A stretch of DNA of 64,000 nt, taken from assembly GCF_003952465.1 (NCBI RefSeq), contig NZ_CP034448.1, positions 3,015,001 through 3,079,000 on the forward strand. The letters are read 5' to 3'. Below are positions 1 to 8,130 of the stretch, in pieces; positions within the stretch are counted from its first letter, which is position 1, and each line of letters begins with the position of its first letter. The notes beneath the pieces were generated by a model. It did not search any database. It was given only the letters and a program-made list of their open reading frames with translations, and had not been told where the DNA came from. The DNA comes from Mesorhizobium sp. M1B.F.Ca.ET.045.04.1.1 (lineage in GTDB: Bacteria > Pseudomonadota > Alphaproteobacteria > Rhizobiales > Rhizobiaceae). A program made the position numbers and the translations under genes.

Positions 1-1
1 C

Positions 2-508
2 GAGCTTTGGGTCGCAGTGAACGAGCGTGACGAGATCGGCGACGATCTCGTGCCGGATTACATAACATCGGTCAGGAACGGCTCATTTTACGGCTGGCCT
101 TATAGCTACTATGGACAGAACGTCGACGAACGCGTCAAGCCGCAGCGTCCCGATCTCGTGGCGGCGGCGGTCAAGCCCGACTATGCGCTGGGCTCCCATA
201 CCGCCTCGCTAGGATTGGCCTTCTCCACAGGCGCATCGCTCGGCCCGGCCTTCGGCAATGGCGCTTTCGTGGGCCAGCACGGCTCGTGGAACAGAAGCCT
301 ACATAGCGGTTATAAGGTGATCTTCGTGCCGTTCCGCGGTGGGAAACCAAGCGGTCCGCCCAAGGATGTACTCATCGGCTTCCTCGGACGTGATGGCAAA
401 GCGATGGGCCGCCCGGTCGGCGTTGCTGTCGATCGGACCGGCGCGCTACTCGTCGCCGACGATGTCGGTAACGTCATCTGGCGGGTTAGCCGAGCAAATG
501 GGCATTAA
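2..508 (+). CDS. PQQ-dependent sugar/sorbosone dehydrogenase, C-terminal part
   Basis: The frame is open from the first bases of the window, so the 5' end lies outside; the visible 168 residues are the C-terminal part. The sequence looks like the last blades of a glucose/sorbosone dehydrogenase beta-propeller: [14 protein letters not shown], then [13 protein letters not shown], then GQHGSWNRS and a closing [21 protein letters not shown]. Proteins of this family oxidise sugars or aldehydes in the periplasm with PQQ. The gene ends directly against a DNA-ligase remnant on the other strand. The family assignment is fairly secure; the substrate cannot be told. Confidence 0.8.
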   Translation, partial: ELWVAVNERDEIGDDLVPDYITSVRNGSFYGWPYSYYGQNVDERVKPQRPDLVAAAVKPDYALGSHTASLGLAFSTGASLGPAFGNGAFVGQHGSWNRSLHSGYKVIFVPFRGGKPSGPPKDVLIGFLGRDGKAMGRPVGVAVDRTGALLVADDVGNVIWRVSRANGH

Positions 509-603
509 GCGCAGATGTCTTTCTGTTCCCTTTTACCAGCTCCGTTCGAGCGCATCTTCCACTGATTGTCTGCAGGCTGCGCGCGTCTTAAGGGTCCGCG
601 CGC

Positions 604-916
604 TGCCGCCATGCGCGAGTGCATCTCGTGAAAATTGGGCGTGCCATCCGGATCCGGCGCCGCCATCATCTCGCCGTCGATGATGAAGGACTTTGACGGC
701 AGCTTTTCGGCGGCATCGATCACCGGCCAGTAGCGCTTTGACCAGTCGATGCCGGTGCGGGTGAAGGCGCGCGCGCCGGCCCAGTCGAGGATCAGCTGGG
801 TGCGGAAGCCGTCATATTTGATTTCGTGCAGCCAGTCGTCGCTACCCGGCGGCGTCTCGATCTGGACTGGCTCCAGCGGCCCTGATGAACTTCAGCCGCT
901 CGCTGGCGTTGCGCAT
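604..916 (-). pseudogene. ATP-dependent DNA ligase (LigD/LigC type), N-terminal remnant
   Basis: Minus-strand translation starting at ATG 916 gives MRNASERLKFI. After a one-base frame change it continues as PLEPVQIETPPGSDDWLHE, EIKYDGFRTQL, FTRTGIDWSKRYWP and SFIIDGEMMA, ending near HEMHSRMAA. KYDGFR is ligase motif I with the adenylated lysine, and the order of motifs matches the ligase domain of bacterial NHEJ ligases. The match stops abruptly near 604 and the sequence beyond is unrelated. About 105 of about 300 residues remain, with a frameshift near 890, so this is a broken gene. The missing C-terminal half is seen separately at 47.3-47.8 kb on the plus strand. Confidence 0.75.
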
Positions 917-1014
917 GCACAAAACCCTACCGCGATTCAAGCCGTGGGCAGTCGCCCGGTTCCAGGTCTTTTAGCAAAGTCATATGTAGGAGTATGGCAT
1001 TCGCAGACGATATC

Positions 1015-1205
1015 CGCATGGCCAGATGGCCCGGCCTGTTGGGGGGTAGGGGACTTGGGCATACAGGCCGGGCTCTTACTCCGCGTGGCGGGGCAGACGC
1101 GCATTATGCGCCATCTTTGCAGCGACTGACATTAACATTTTCTAGACTTAGCTAATAAAAGCCCGTCGCAGCTATTGGGCGTAAGCGACGGGCCTTTATC
1201 TGCCA
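1015..1205 (-). repeat. Non-coding repeat element, copy A (two hairpins)
   Basis: Read on the minus strand, this stretch aligns along its length with plus-strand 7958-8130. It contains a hairpin GCCCGTCGC/GCGACGGGC (1161-1193), a conserved linker containing AATGTTAATGTC and GCTGCAAAG, and a second hairpin GCCCGGCCTGT/ACAGGCCGGGC (1029-1073). No reading frame is conserved between the copies, while both stems and the linker are. This looks like a structured RNA or a small intergenic mobile repeat; which of the two is not known. Confidence 0.6.
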
Positions 1206-1295
1206 CAAGACGGTACACCCCAATGGGATCGACCGCCTGTAGAAACAATTCACGGTCGCGTGATCAGTTCCAATTTTGGCCAGCACTGGCGGCGC

Positions 1296-1320
1296 GGAAC
1301 GACACGACTGCCGTGACGTT
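1296..1320 (+). promoter_or_regulatory. EcfG-type (general stress sigma factor) promoter
   Basis: GGAAC at 1296-1300, exactly 16 bases, then CGTT at 1317-1320: a full match to the alphaproteobacterial EcfG/RpoE2 consensus. The site is nearly palindromic (GGAACG and CGTTCC ends), so it also reads as a match on the minus strand. It lies immediately upstream of the small gene at 1328/1352. Confidence 0.6.
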
Positions 1321-1327
1321 CCAGTCC

Positions 1328-1536
1328 ATGGCGCTCGTCGACGAAATCGAAATGGCCAGGCGGCATGTTCACGAAGGCGAGCGGCACCTGCGCCGCCAAC
1401 ATCAGCTGATTGCGGGACTGGACGAGAAGGGGCTTACCCAACCGATGACGCCATGAACTTCCTCCACCTGCTTGAAGATATGCAGGCGATGTACCGCGAG
1501 CACCTGTCGCGGCTGCTACGAAAAGCGGGCGATTAA
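1328..1536 (+). pseudogene. Small conserved rhizobial protein, frameshifted
   Basis: The N-terminal frame (ATG 1328 or ATG 1352) reads ARRHVHEGERHLRRQ followed by LIAGLDEKG. A frame change near 1430 is needed to continue as PTDDAMNFLHLLEDM and MYREHLSRLLRK to the stop at 1536. Joined, the two parts form a typical 60-70 residue rhizobial protein of unknown function (helical, HxxEGE...RQ...L...G.PT...A...L...H..L). Its EcfG-like promoter suggests stress induction. The ATG at 1352 is the more likely start because ATG 1328 is only 8 bases from the -10 element. Without resequencing, a base-calling error cannot be excluded. Confidence 0.5.
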
Positions 1537-1555
1537 TAGAATCCGCCAGCCATCT

Positions 1556-1765
1556 TCAGCGTCCTAGCGGTAACTTTGACACCGAAACCAGTTCGTCCTC
1601 GTCTCTAATCCCGGCCTGGTAGTTAGCTATGACCCGGGAGGCAAGCGCTTCACGTCGCTCCCGCGATTGATGTTCCTCTTTCAGCCTATCGAAGACGCGG
1701 CCAAGCAAGGCTACTTCGGACGAATCGAAGATGCCGGCTTCCTTAGCTTTCTGGTAGATCGGCAT
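1556..1765 (-). CDS. Small conserved hypothetical protein (VFDRL family)
   Basis: The start at 1765 (MPIYQKAKEAGIF) is chosen because AAGAGGAGTGG lies just before it; the open frame extends further upstream with only a TTG. The 69-residue helical product contains SSEVALLGRVFDRL and a C-terminal RDEDELVSV. It resembles two other products in this window: 8865-9092 (VFDQLCEER, HDEADLLRAL) and the fragment at 50.4 kb (LGRVFNDYCAKH). Such short proteins are frequent in Mesorhizobium and have no assigned function. It is convergent with the small gene ending at 1536. Confidence 0.6.
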   Translation of the reverse strand: MPIYQKAKEAGIFDSSEVALLGRVFDRLKEEHQSRERREALASRVIANYQAGIRDEDELVSVSKLPLGR

Positions 1766-1905
1766 TCCACTCCTCTTCGCTGCAACGGCGCCATTTTCTG
1801 CGCCAAACTTTGCAACAGATTTGGACGCCAAGCCACACGATACTCAAAGGAGTACCAGCGGCGCCGCTGGACTTCGATTTATTTAAGCGCATCCTCCCGC
1901 GTTGG

Positions 1906-2037
1906 GGCGCCAGACGCTCACGAGCGTTGAGATGGGCGAGTGTGCCGCGCCGACTGATCTTGTTGGCCATCGCTACGGCCGGCGCGCTGGCCGCGCAAAC
2001 AGCAATGTGGCACAGCGACAGTTTACCGGAGATCAAC
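1906..2037 (+). pseudogene. Thermonuclease-family N-terminal fragment
   Basis: The reading frame encodes SRALRWASVPRRL, LAIATAGALAAQTAM and HSDSLPEIN. This matches, almost residue for residue, the N-terminal membrane-anchor part of the intact thermonuclease at 31465-32319. The catalytic domain is absent; sequence similarity stops near 2037. It is a truncated duplicate, in the opposite orientation to the intact gene, and is part of a larger duplicated set (see the remnant at 2.5-2.9 kb). Confidence 0.6.
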
Positions 2038-2123
2038 GTAGACCCTGATCGGGCCGTCGGAACCCTCTTGTCTGTGCAGGGTTTAAGCGAACGAAGGGAC
2101 GCTGCACCGAGAGGACAATCGTG

Positions 2124-2408
2124 ATGAAAAAGATCCTTTTTGCGACGGCCCTGCTGGCTTTGTCGGGCGGTCTTGCGGTCGCACAGTCAGGCAGTTCGTC
2201 GGGTTCATCATCGACAACAACAACGACGATGCCGAGCAGCCAAGGCACTGACTCGACTCAAACGAAATCGACCAATCCGAACTCGGCCAAGGATTGCGCG
2301 CCTGGACAGCAGACGGGTAGCGCAAAACAGGCTGCACCAGGACAGCAGGATACGAGCGCCAAGTCGGCCGCCCCCGGTCAGGTGAAAAAGACAACCGAAG
2401 GCTGCTGA
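2124..2408 (+). CDS. Small secreted APGQ-repeat protein
   Basis: The 94-residue product has a clear signal peptide (MKKILFATALLALSGGLAVAQ), a Ser/Thr-rich stretch (residues 22-45) and three short repeats with the core APGQ (CAPGQQTGSAKQ, AAPGQQDTSAK, AAPGQVKK) ending in a Cys. ATG 2124 is preferred over the adjacent GTG 2121; GAGAGGA lies upstream. The low-complexity hydrophilic mature part suggests an exported periplasmic or envelope protein. The family is common in rhizobia but has no known role. A good intrinsic terminator follows. Confidence 0.7.
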   Translation: MKKILFATALLALSGGLAVAQSGSSSGSSSTTTTTMPSSQGTDSTQTKSTNPNSAKDCAPGQQTGSAKQAAPGQQDTSAKSAAPGQVKKTTEGC

Positions 2409-2432
2409 ACTGCGAAAAAATTTGCAAACAGC

Positions 2433-2467
2433 CAGGCCGTTGTCGATCGGCAGCGGCCTGTGTTTTT
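2433..2467 (+). terminator. Rho-independent terminator
   Basis: Perfect stem CAGGCCG (2433-2439) / CGGCCTG (2454-2460), followed by TGTTTTT. It ends the APGQ-protein gene. Confidence 0.75.
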
Positions 2468-2504
2468 GACACGATTGAAAAACCTTTCCAATTAGAGCGC
2501 CTCA

Positions 2505-2900
2505 CCGGTTAGCATGGCCCGAGCAATTGCCAGTTCGACCTCGACCCTGGCGTTCTCCTTCTGTGTCATGTTGTGTCGAGGGCGATCAGGCGCAGGCGCG
2601 CATGACTTCGCCCGCGCGACCACCCGACTTCGAGTATGCAATCGCCGATCGCCTGAAAACCGGGTTCCATTGCTTCTGGCAGTCGCCCTCGTGGTCCGCG
2701 TATTCGCCAACGTCCCTTGGTGGGTTGATTATCCGTTGCCGTCCGCCGCGCTCCCTTCGCCCAATTGGCTTGGCAGGGGCAGATGGCCTTAGCGAACCAG
2801 CCAGTCGTCCGTTTCGACCAGATCCGGCTTGTCTTCCCGATTTCGGCCGCAAGGGCGCTCAGTGCCTCGTCGGTGTGCGGATCGAGATTGAGATGCCGAC
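2505..2900 (-). pseudogene. Decayed copy of the two small genes at 33.7-34.2 kb
   Basis: Minus-strand frames give NMTQKENARVEVELAIARAM, GRRERGGRQRIINPPRD and, in another frame, NLDPHTDEALSALAAEIGKT. These match NMTQKEKARVEAELAIARAM, GRRKRGGRQRMINAPRH and SLDPNTDEVLNGLAAEM of the intact neighbours at 33656-34248. Order and orientation relative to each other are kept, but several frameshifts break both frames. It is a degenerate paralogous block. Confidence 0.6.
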
Positions 2901-3453
2901 AATCAGGGTAGCCGGGATTCCGCTTACAAGGCGTGCAGAGCGGACTTCGTCTAACAGCAGAACCTACTTCCTAAAAATTGGAACCAACCCAGGCTTCTGC
3001 CGATTATCACGTCAGCGGCCATGCCCACTCCGGTAGGCGTCGTCGCCACGTTCTCCCGGCGACGGCCTTTCTTATCGGTAGGCTACTTGCGACGCTGCCG
3101 GTTGCTCGGCCCATGGTACATGCGCCAGGAGGCCCGCCAAGGAATTCTTAGCTGCGGCCCCTATCACATAGGAAGCGTCGTCGCTCTAGCGCATGGGCGG
3201 GAGGGCTTGGCGCACCCAATGCGATTTCCGCTGCGGGGCGAGATCGATTGGCGCGACGACAAGGACCGAGGCAGGTACTGCGCATTTATTTGACCGATCA
3301 GTACGGTTTGAGCAACGGCATTCATCAGAACGGAATGGTCGGAAAGCTCACAAGCACGTAGCGCACAGATGGAAAGAAACGCAAAGCTGAGAACTCCGCC
3401 CGCGCCGCAATCGGCAGCACTTCGGTTCATCTTTTGGTCTGGATGAGAACTCA
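2901..3453. other. Intergenic stretch without a supported gene
   Basis: Short open frames exist on both strands (for example 3021-3293 plus), but none has a convincing ribosome binding site, recognisable motif or conserved partner. The last 100 bases probably hold the promoter of the FAD-Rieske gene; no clear sigma-70 boxes could be picked. Confidence 0.4.
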
Positions 3454-4974
3454 ATGAACGTCACTAGCGAAGCGACCAAATCCTTTTGGACGATTGACAC
3501 CAGCTTCCCCAAGGCTTCCCGCCTCGAGCAGGACGAGCATTGCGATGTGGCCGTCATCGGGGCCGGCATCGCAGGGGTTTCCATCGCCTACGAACTGGCC
3601 TTGGCAGGGCGCAAGGTGGTGCTGGTGGACCGCGGCCCCTTGCTCGGCGGCATGACGTCGCGCACGACCGCGCACCTGGCGCCTATTTGCGACGACGGCT
3701 TGAGCGCGCTCATTGATATGCGCGGCGAGGCTCTGGCGCGCGGATTTCAGGAGAGCCAGCAAGCCGCCGTCGACTGCATCGAACAGCATGTCGCCAGGCT
3801 AGAGATCGACTGCGATTTCCGGCGGCTGGACGGGTTTCTTTTCCCGGCCGCGTGGATGGATGAGAAGGAGGCCGCCAGAGAATGCAACAAGGAGTATGCG
3901 GCCGCTGCAAAGATCGGTGCCCAGGTAGAACATGGCAAGGGCGTACAGCTCAAGGGCCATGAATCGGCGCCCATCCTGCGCTATCCGAACCAGGCCACCT
4001 TCCACCCGCTGAAATATCTCCGCGCTGTGCTTGCCGATTTTGAGAAGCAAGGCGGCAAGGCATTCGCCGACAGCGCGGTCGTCGAGACCGACGAGGGGAA
4101 CGAGGTCCGCTTGAAATGCGACGGCGGCTCCACCGTCACGGCTTCCAACGCGGTCTTTGCCACGAATTCCCCCATCAACACCTGGGTGAAGATCCACAGC
4201 AAGATGGCGCCTTACCGCACCTACGCGATGGCTTTCGACATCCCCAGGGGAACCCTCCCAGATGCGCTCTACTGGGACATGGACGATCCTTATAATTATG
4301 TTCGCCTCAATCCCGGCCCCGGCAAGACTGACTGTCTCATCGTCGGCGGTCGCGATCACAGATCGGGCGAAGCGAATGACGGCGAGGCGCGCTTTACCGC
4401 GCTCGAAGCCTGGATGAGGGCGTTAGTGCCGGGACTTGGTCGGGAAAGAGCGAGATGGTCCGGTCAGGTTCTCGAAACGATCGACTACTGCGGCTTTATC
4501 GGCCGAAGCCCCGGCAAAGGCAACATCTTCATCGCAACCGGCGACTCGGGCCAGGGCATGACGCATGGGGCATTAGCCGGACTGCTGATCCACGATCTGA
4601 TCGTGAACGGATCCAACCCCTGGGAAGCCGTTTACGCTCCGGACCGGATGCCACCTGCCGCCTCTGCGCGCTATCTCAGCGAGAACCTCACGACCGTAAA
4701 GAACCTTGCTGGCTACTTGGTACCCGGTGAAATCAAGTCGGCCGAAGATGTCAAGCCCGGTGAAGGTGGCATCCTTCAGGACGGCTTGAGCAAGTTCGCC
4801 GTGTGCCGCGATCGCGAAGGCAAGCTGCATCGGCACTCTGCCAGTTGCACGCATCTCGGCTGCATCGTGCAGTGGAATTCCACCGAGCAGTGTTGGGATT
4901 GCCCCTGCCACGGCTCACAATTCGCGGCAGACGGAGCTGTCTTAAACGGACCAGCGGTCCGACGTTTAGTTTAG
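3454..4974 (+). CDS. FAD-dependent oxidoreductase with C-terminal Rieske [2Fe-2S] domain
   Basis: The product has 506 residues. The N-terminal half is a DAO-type FAD enzyme: a Rossmann motif VAVIGAGIAG at about 33-42, then a conserved SRTTAHLAP and a late FIATGDSGQGMTHG. The C-terminal 100 residues are a Rieske domain with CTHLGC at 465-470 and CPCHGSQF at 483-490, giving C465, H467, C483 and H486 as cluster ligands. The family fuses electron transfer to oxidation of an unknown small substrate in the cytoplasm. The protein stops 10-12 residues earlier than the related remnant at 25.2 kb, so the extreme C-terminus may be clipped. The ATG at 3454 fits the family. Confidence 0.85.
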   Translation: MNVTSEATKSFWTIDTSFPKASRLEQDEHCDVAVIGAGIAGVSIAYELALAGRKVVLVDRGPLLGGMTSRTTAHLAPICDDGLSALIDMRGEALARGFQESQQAAVDCIEQHVARLEIDCDFRRLDGFLFPAAWMDEKEAARECNKEYAAAAKIGAQVEHGKGVQLKGHESAPILRYPNQATFHPLKYLRAVLADFEKQGGKAFADSAVVETDEGNEVRLKCDGGSTVTASNAVFATNSPINTWVKIHSKMAPYRTYAMAFDIPRGTLPDALYWDMDDPYNYVRLNPGPGKTDCLIVGGRDHRSGEANDGEARFTALEAWMRALVPGLGRERARWSGQVLETIDYCGFIGRSPGKGNIFIATGDSGQGMTHGALAGLLIHDLIVNGSNPWEAVYAPDRMPPAASARYLSENLTTVKNLAGYLVPGEIKSAEDVKPGEGGILQDGLSKFAVCRDREGKLHRHSASCTHLGCIVQWNSTEQCWDCPCHGSQFAADGAVLNGPAVRRLV

Positions 4975-5079
4975 CCGATTCATGCCCGTACTTGGAGCGA
5001 CGGCACGTCCCGGTCGGCGGTTGGGCCTGCACCAAAGCCGGCGCTGCACGGCGCATTGCTGGGCATAAGCCGCCTTCGT

Positions 5080-5705
5080 CGACCTGAAGGTAAAGTCCAA
5101 CGACGAAATGCGCGCGGTGGCCACCTGCGTCCGCGTTGCCGATCTTGATGCGGTCGACAAGGGCTACACCACCAAGGATCTCGACTACGGCGGCGCGATC
5201 AACGCTACCTTGGCGGTGAAGGTGGCGTTCAGCTCAACGGCACGTGGGTTGACAAAGCCCAGTCCGAAACCAAGGGCACGGCCCTCAACAAGGGTGGCTA
5301 TGCGGTCTACCCGTACCCGCAGCTATTTGCCGGCGCCCATGCCCAATACGGCGACGGCCACACCTGGGCAGTCTCGCAGAAGGACCGTACACCCGAACAG
5401 ACCGCGGCCATCGGCAAGTTCCTGAAATTCTTCGCGGACATGACTTCGATGGTCGCGCACCGGCCATCTGCCGGCCTACAAAGCCATCATTACCTCGGAC
5501 GCCTTCAAGGCATTGCCGCACCGCAATACGAATCGCCGCGGTCGCCGATCTCGGCAGGCCGCTGCCGTCCCCGGTAAGGTGCCAGTTCGCAATGAAGGAC
5601 ATTGTCGGCGAAGAGATGAGCGCTGCAATTACCGGCCAGAAGCGCGTCGATGTCGCACTTGCGGACATGGAAAGCCGCGTGAGCGAATTGCTCGCCAACA
5701 TTTGA
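5080..5705 (+). pseudogene. ABC sugar-transporter substrate-binding protein, remnant
   Basis: Reading through at least three frame changes gives KSNDEMRAVATC, KGYTTKDLDYGGAINATL, LNGTWVDKAQSETKGTAL, AHAQYGDGHTWAVSQ, TPEQTAAIGKFLKFF, LPAYKAIITSDAFKALPH and MSAAITGQKRVDVALADM, with the stop at 5703-5705. This is the C-terminal half of an extracellular solute-binding protein of the multiple-sugar type (hinge, ligand-facing W, C-terminal helix). The N-terminus, signal peptide and partner permeases are absent. Clearly a dead gene. Confidence 0.6.
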
Positions 5706-6077
5706 CCAAAGATCCCTCGGACCTCTTCCGACGCCCCCGCGGCTGGAAACAGCTGTGGGGTCAAGCGAGCAGCCTTCTTTCTCCATGAAAGACCCATTCC
5801 AGCCGCGAAACAAACGCCGACACCAGGCTTCACTGCCCGCCGGGCATGAGCGCCGGCATGCGGCTCTGGCGGCCGACCGATGCCTTAGCGGATCGGCGTC
5901 TCGCCTTGAAAGAGCGGCTGGTGCGCCTGCATCAAAGCGGCAATCCGGTCTCTTCCGAGTTCAAGCGGCGGTTCTGCTGTTCTGCCAAATGACTTTGCCC
6001 GAGATCGCGCCTGTCGACGAGACGGCCGCGATGTCGGTGCCCGACGATGGGCGGCCGCAAAAGTTCCGAAAGCTTCG
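5706..6077. other. Intergenic, no gene supported
   Basis: A 48-codon frame from ATG 5848 and a few others are open, but none has supporting features. The region looks like further debris of the decayed sugar-uptake locus. Confidence 0.35.
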
Positions 6078-6263
6078 TCACCCGTGCAATTTCCTCGCCT
6101 CGCGTTCCAATATCTTGCGGTCGTTGCCATGTTCGCCGATCAGTTCCCGAACTTGGTCGGGCGTAATTCGATGCTGTTTGGCGAAGTAGCGGACCTCGTA
6201 GTCCTCGTCCGCAGATACGCGGTTGCGGTCCCGGAAATCACGCTTGGTTCTGTCGTCGGCCAT
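6078..6263 (-). CDS. DUF3606 domain protein
   Basis: A 61-residue product starting MADDRTKRDFRDRNR and continuing DYEVRYFAKQHRITPDQVRE and ELIGEHGNDRKILEREAR. This is the full pattern of DUF3606 proteins (V.YW....ITP.QL...I...G......V). The start at 6263 is fixed by AGGAGG at 6271-6276; the frame is open further upstream but without a signal. DUF3606 proteins are small, helical and of unknown function, often under stress control in rhizobia. The EcfG-like promoter upstream agrees with that. Confidence 0.85.
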   Translation of the reverse strand: MADDRTKRDFRDRNRVSADEDYEVRYFAKQHRITPDQVRELIGEHGNDRKILEREARKLHG

Positions 6264-6288
6264 GGCTGGATCCTCCTGGTCGAGAAAC

Positions 6289-6313
6289 AACCGCGGCCGT
6301 GCAGGAATGTTCC
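6289..6313 (-). promoter_or_regulatory. EcfG-like promoter for the DUF3606 gene
   Basis: On the minus strand: GGAAC (6313-6309), 16 bases, then GGTT (6292-6289). The GTT of the -10 is kept; the first base differs from the preferred C. It lies 26 bases before the ATG at 6263. Confidence 0.5.
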
Positions 6314-6628
6314 CCTTTTGCTTATTAAGTGACGGCTAATGGAACGCTTACGCCTGTGCGAAATTGATTCAAGTTCGAATTTGCGTGGAATTTGGATGCC
6401 TAAGCCTGCCGCCGGCGCGCAGCTGTCCTTCATCCAGAAGGGCGATGGCTGGAGCCAAAATTCGATGCAATCATTCGTCCTGCCAGCGTGCGCATCGGCG
6501 AATTCTGGTCAGGTCGGAACAATCTTTCGAACGAGCCGGTAGGGCAAAGTGGATATGTCCCAAATCACCTCATTTGAACCGCCAGACAGGCCGCAGCTTG
6601 CTCTGGCTCAACGCAAAGGAAACCAGAG

Positions 6629-7180
6629 ATGAAAACGGCTGTTTCAATCCCCTTCACAAGACGAAACGTTGTCGCAGGGCTGGCCATTGCCGCCGCATCC
6701 GCGGCTGTGTTGCCCGCCGACAACGCGCTCGCGCAGACGAAGCAAACCGCGCCTGAGAAGAGCCTGTACGAGCGGCTGGGCGGTGTCTTCGCAATCGCTG
6801 CGGTGGTGGACCACTTCAGCGACGCCGTCGTGAGGAATCCCGTCGTCGGCCAGAAGTCCAAGAACCCACGGCTGCGGGAATGGCACACCAAGAACCTTGA
6901 GCGGCTCCCCGGCCTCAAATTCATGCGCACGCTGTGGGTCTGCGATGTTTCCGGCGGCCCCTTCAAGTTCGTGGCCACAAGGCCAGGCGCGACGTCGCTC
7001 GGGCTCGAGGAAGCCCACCGCGATTTGCGGATCTCTCCGGCGGAATTCGATGAGGTAGCGGCGGAACTCGGGCGGACCCTGGACCACTTCAAGGTTCCGA
7101 AGGCTGAGAAGACGGAGGTCCTGGCAGCATTCGCCGCGCACAAGGGCGAGGTTACCGCCGGCTACGCAAAAAAGGGCTGA
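6629..7180 (+). CDS. Exported group-1 truncated haemoglobin
   Basis: The 183-residue protein begins with a signal sequence (cleavage expected after ALAQ, residue 36) that carries a twin-arginine pair (FTRRNVV, R11-R12), suggesting Tat export of a folded haem protein. The mature part is a 2/2 haemoglobin: SLYERLGGVFAIAAVVDHF at 45-63, the F-helix motif EEAHRDLRIS with proximal H130, and the H-helix region LAAFAAHKGE. Truncated haemoglobins bind O2 or NO and are usually cytoplasmic; the leader is therefore unusual. The ATG at 6629 is preceded by AACCAGAG. It stands alone on the plus strand. Confidence 0.8.
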   Translation: MKTAVSIPFTRRNVVAGLAIAAASAAVLPADNALAQTKQTAPEKSLYERLGGVFAIAAVVDHFSDAVVRNPVVGQKSKNPRLREWHTKNLERLPGLKFMRTLWVCDVSGGPFKFVATRPGATSLGLEEAHRDLRISPAEFDEVAAELGRTLDHFKVPKAEKTEVLAAFAAHKGEVTAGYAKKG

Positions 7181-7304
7181 CCTGCGGCCGGCCAATCGAC
7201 GCTGCGGTGCCGGCACGTTGGATGCGGTGTATTTCCTGCAGAGCCGTCAGGCCTAGGCGTTAGTACGGATCATTGCGCGTAGGTCGAGCGGGGCGACATC
7301 GTCT

Positions 7305-7481
7305 ATGGCCGAAGGGGACGAACTTACGGCCGAACTTGTCATAGTAGCTGCCGGGCTAAACCGCATCAAGCTCGCGGAGCAGCAATTCAGGCTTGCGTGC
7401 ACTGTGCATCTAGTCGTGAATGGCGTGCAGATCCTAGATGTTCCGGTGGAATGGAGCTTCGGCAAGCACCGGCCTCAATAA
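7305..7481 (+). CDS. Possible small hypothetical protein
   Basis: An ATG-initiated 58-codon frame with a plausible amino-acid mix (MAEGDELTAELVIVAAGLN, then LVVNGVQILDVPVEWSFG). It has no strong ribosome binding site and matches no family recognised here. It might be a fragment of a larger lost gene. Confidence is low. Confidence 0.25.
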   Translation: MAEGDELTAELVIVAAGLNRIKLAEQQFRLACTVHLVVNGVQILDVPVEWSFGKHRPQ

Positions 7482-7528
7482 GTTGGCCCGTTGCGCGGAC
7501 CGCAGGCGCTGCGACGAGCCAAGATCGC

Positions 7529-7822
7529 TCACGTCTGTTTGTCCGCCAGCGGCGTCTTCCTCGTGGGCGGCTTGTAGGCTGTCACTAGCCGAAGCGTGTC
7601 CATGTTCACCGTCACCGGCACGCCGAGATTCACTGCAGCCCACTCGCCATCGATATGTGTGACATTGCCGATCAACTCGACAGGCTGGCCTTTCCTCACC
7701 TTAGACGTTCTGTCGACGATCGAATGAGGGAAGCCATAGGACGGGATCGAGACGCCGACGCGGTCCTCGGTGACGCGCCGGCGTACGGTCGCGGTGATGG
7801 CGACCTCGTCGCCGATATTCAT
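7529..7822 (-). CDS. Conserved hypothetical, small beta-rich protein
   Basis: A 97-residue product (MNIGDEVAITATVRRRV, then VGVSIPSYGFPH, VRKGQPVELIGNVTHID and VPVTVNMDTLRLV). The alternating hydrophobic pattern suggests a small beta-barrel resembling nucleic-acid-binding folds, but no family motif is certain. ATG 7822 is favoured; MPRG at 7834 is an alternative. The downstream side faces the end of the 7305-7481 frame. No function can be given. Confidence 0.5.
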   Translation of the reverse strand: MNIGDEVAITATVRRRVTEDRVGVSIPSYGFPHSIVDRTSKVRKGQPVELIGNVTHIDGEWAAVNLGVPVTVNMDTLRLVTAYKPPTRKTPLADKQT

Positions 7823-7957
7823 GCCCCGTGGCATGGCATGACTCTGGAGCGGGCGCGGGCTTCGTCAAGCGATTGCTAATATTTACGAACGGACGTGGAA
7901 CAGATGTTTGCCATTCTGATTAATAGGAAGCGGACATGCACCGCTCCTGAGTCCGGA

Positions 7958-8130
7958 GATAGCCCGTCGCCATATCCTCCCGGCGGCGGGCTCTTCATTG
8001 GCTAAATCTTAGAGAATGTTAATGTCGGCCGCTGCAAAGGCGGCACATAATGTGCTTTTGCCCTGGCGAAACCGGGGTAAGAGCCCGGCCTGTATGTCCA
8101 AAGCCTCCCCCGACAGCCCGAGCATCTTTA
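7958..8130 (+). repeat. Non-coding repeat element, copy B
   Basis: The plus-strand counterpart of copy A at 1015-1205. Shared in order: GCCCGTCGC with its inverted partner GGCGGCGGGC (7962-7991), TCATTGGCTAAATCT, AATGTTAATGTC (8014-8025), GCTGCAAAG, CATAATG and TAAGAGCCCGGCCTGTATG (about 8078-8096). The second hairpin (8083-8123) has lost part of its pairing relative to copy A. It ends against the 3' end of the XRE gene. Confidence 0.6.
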
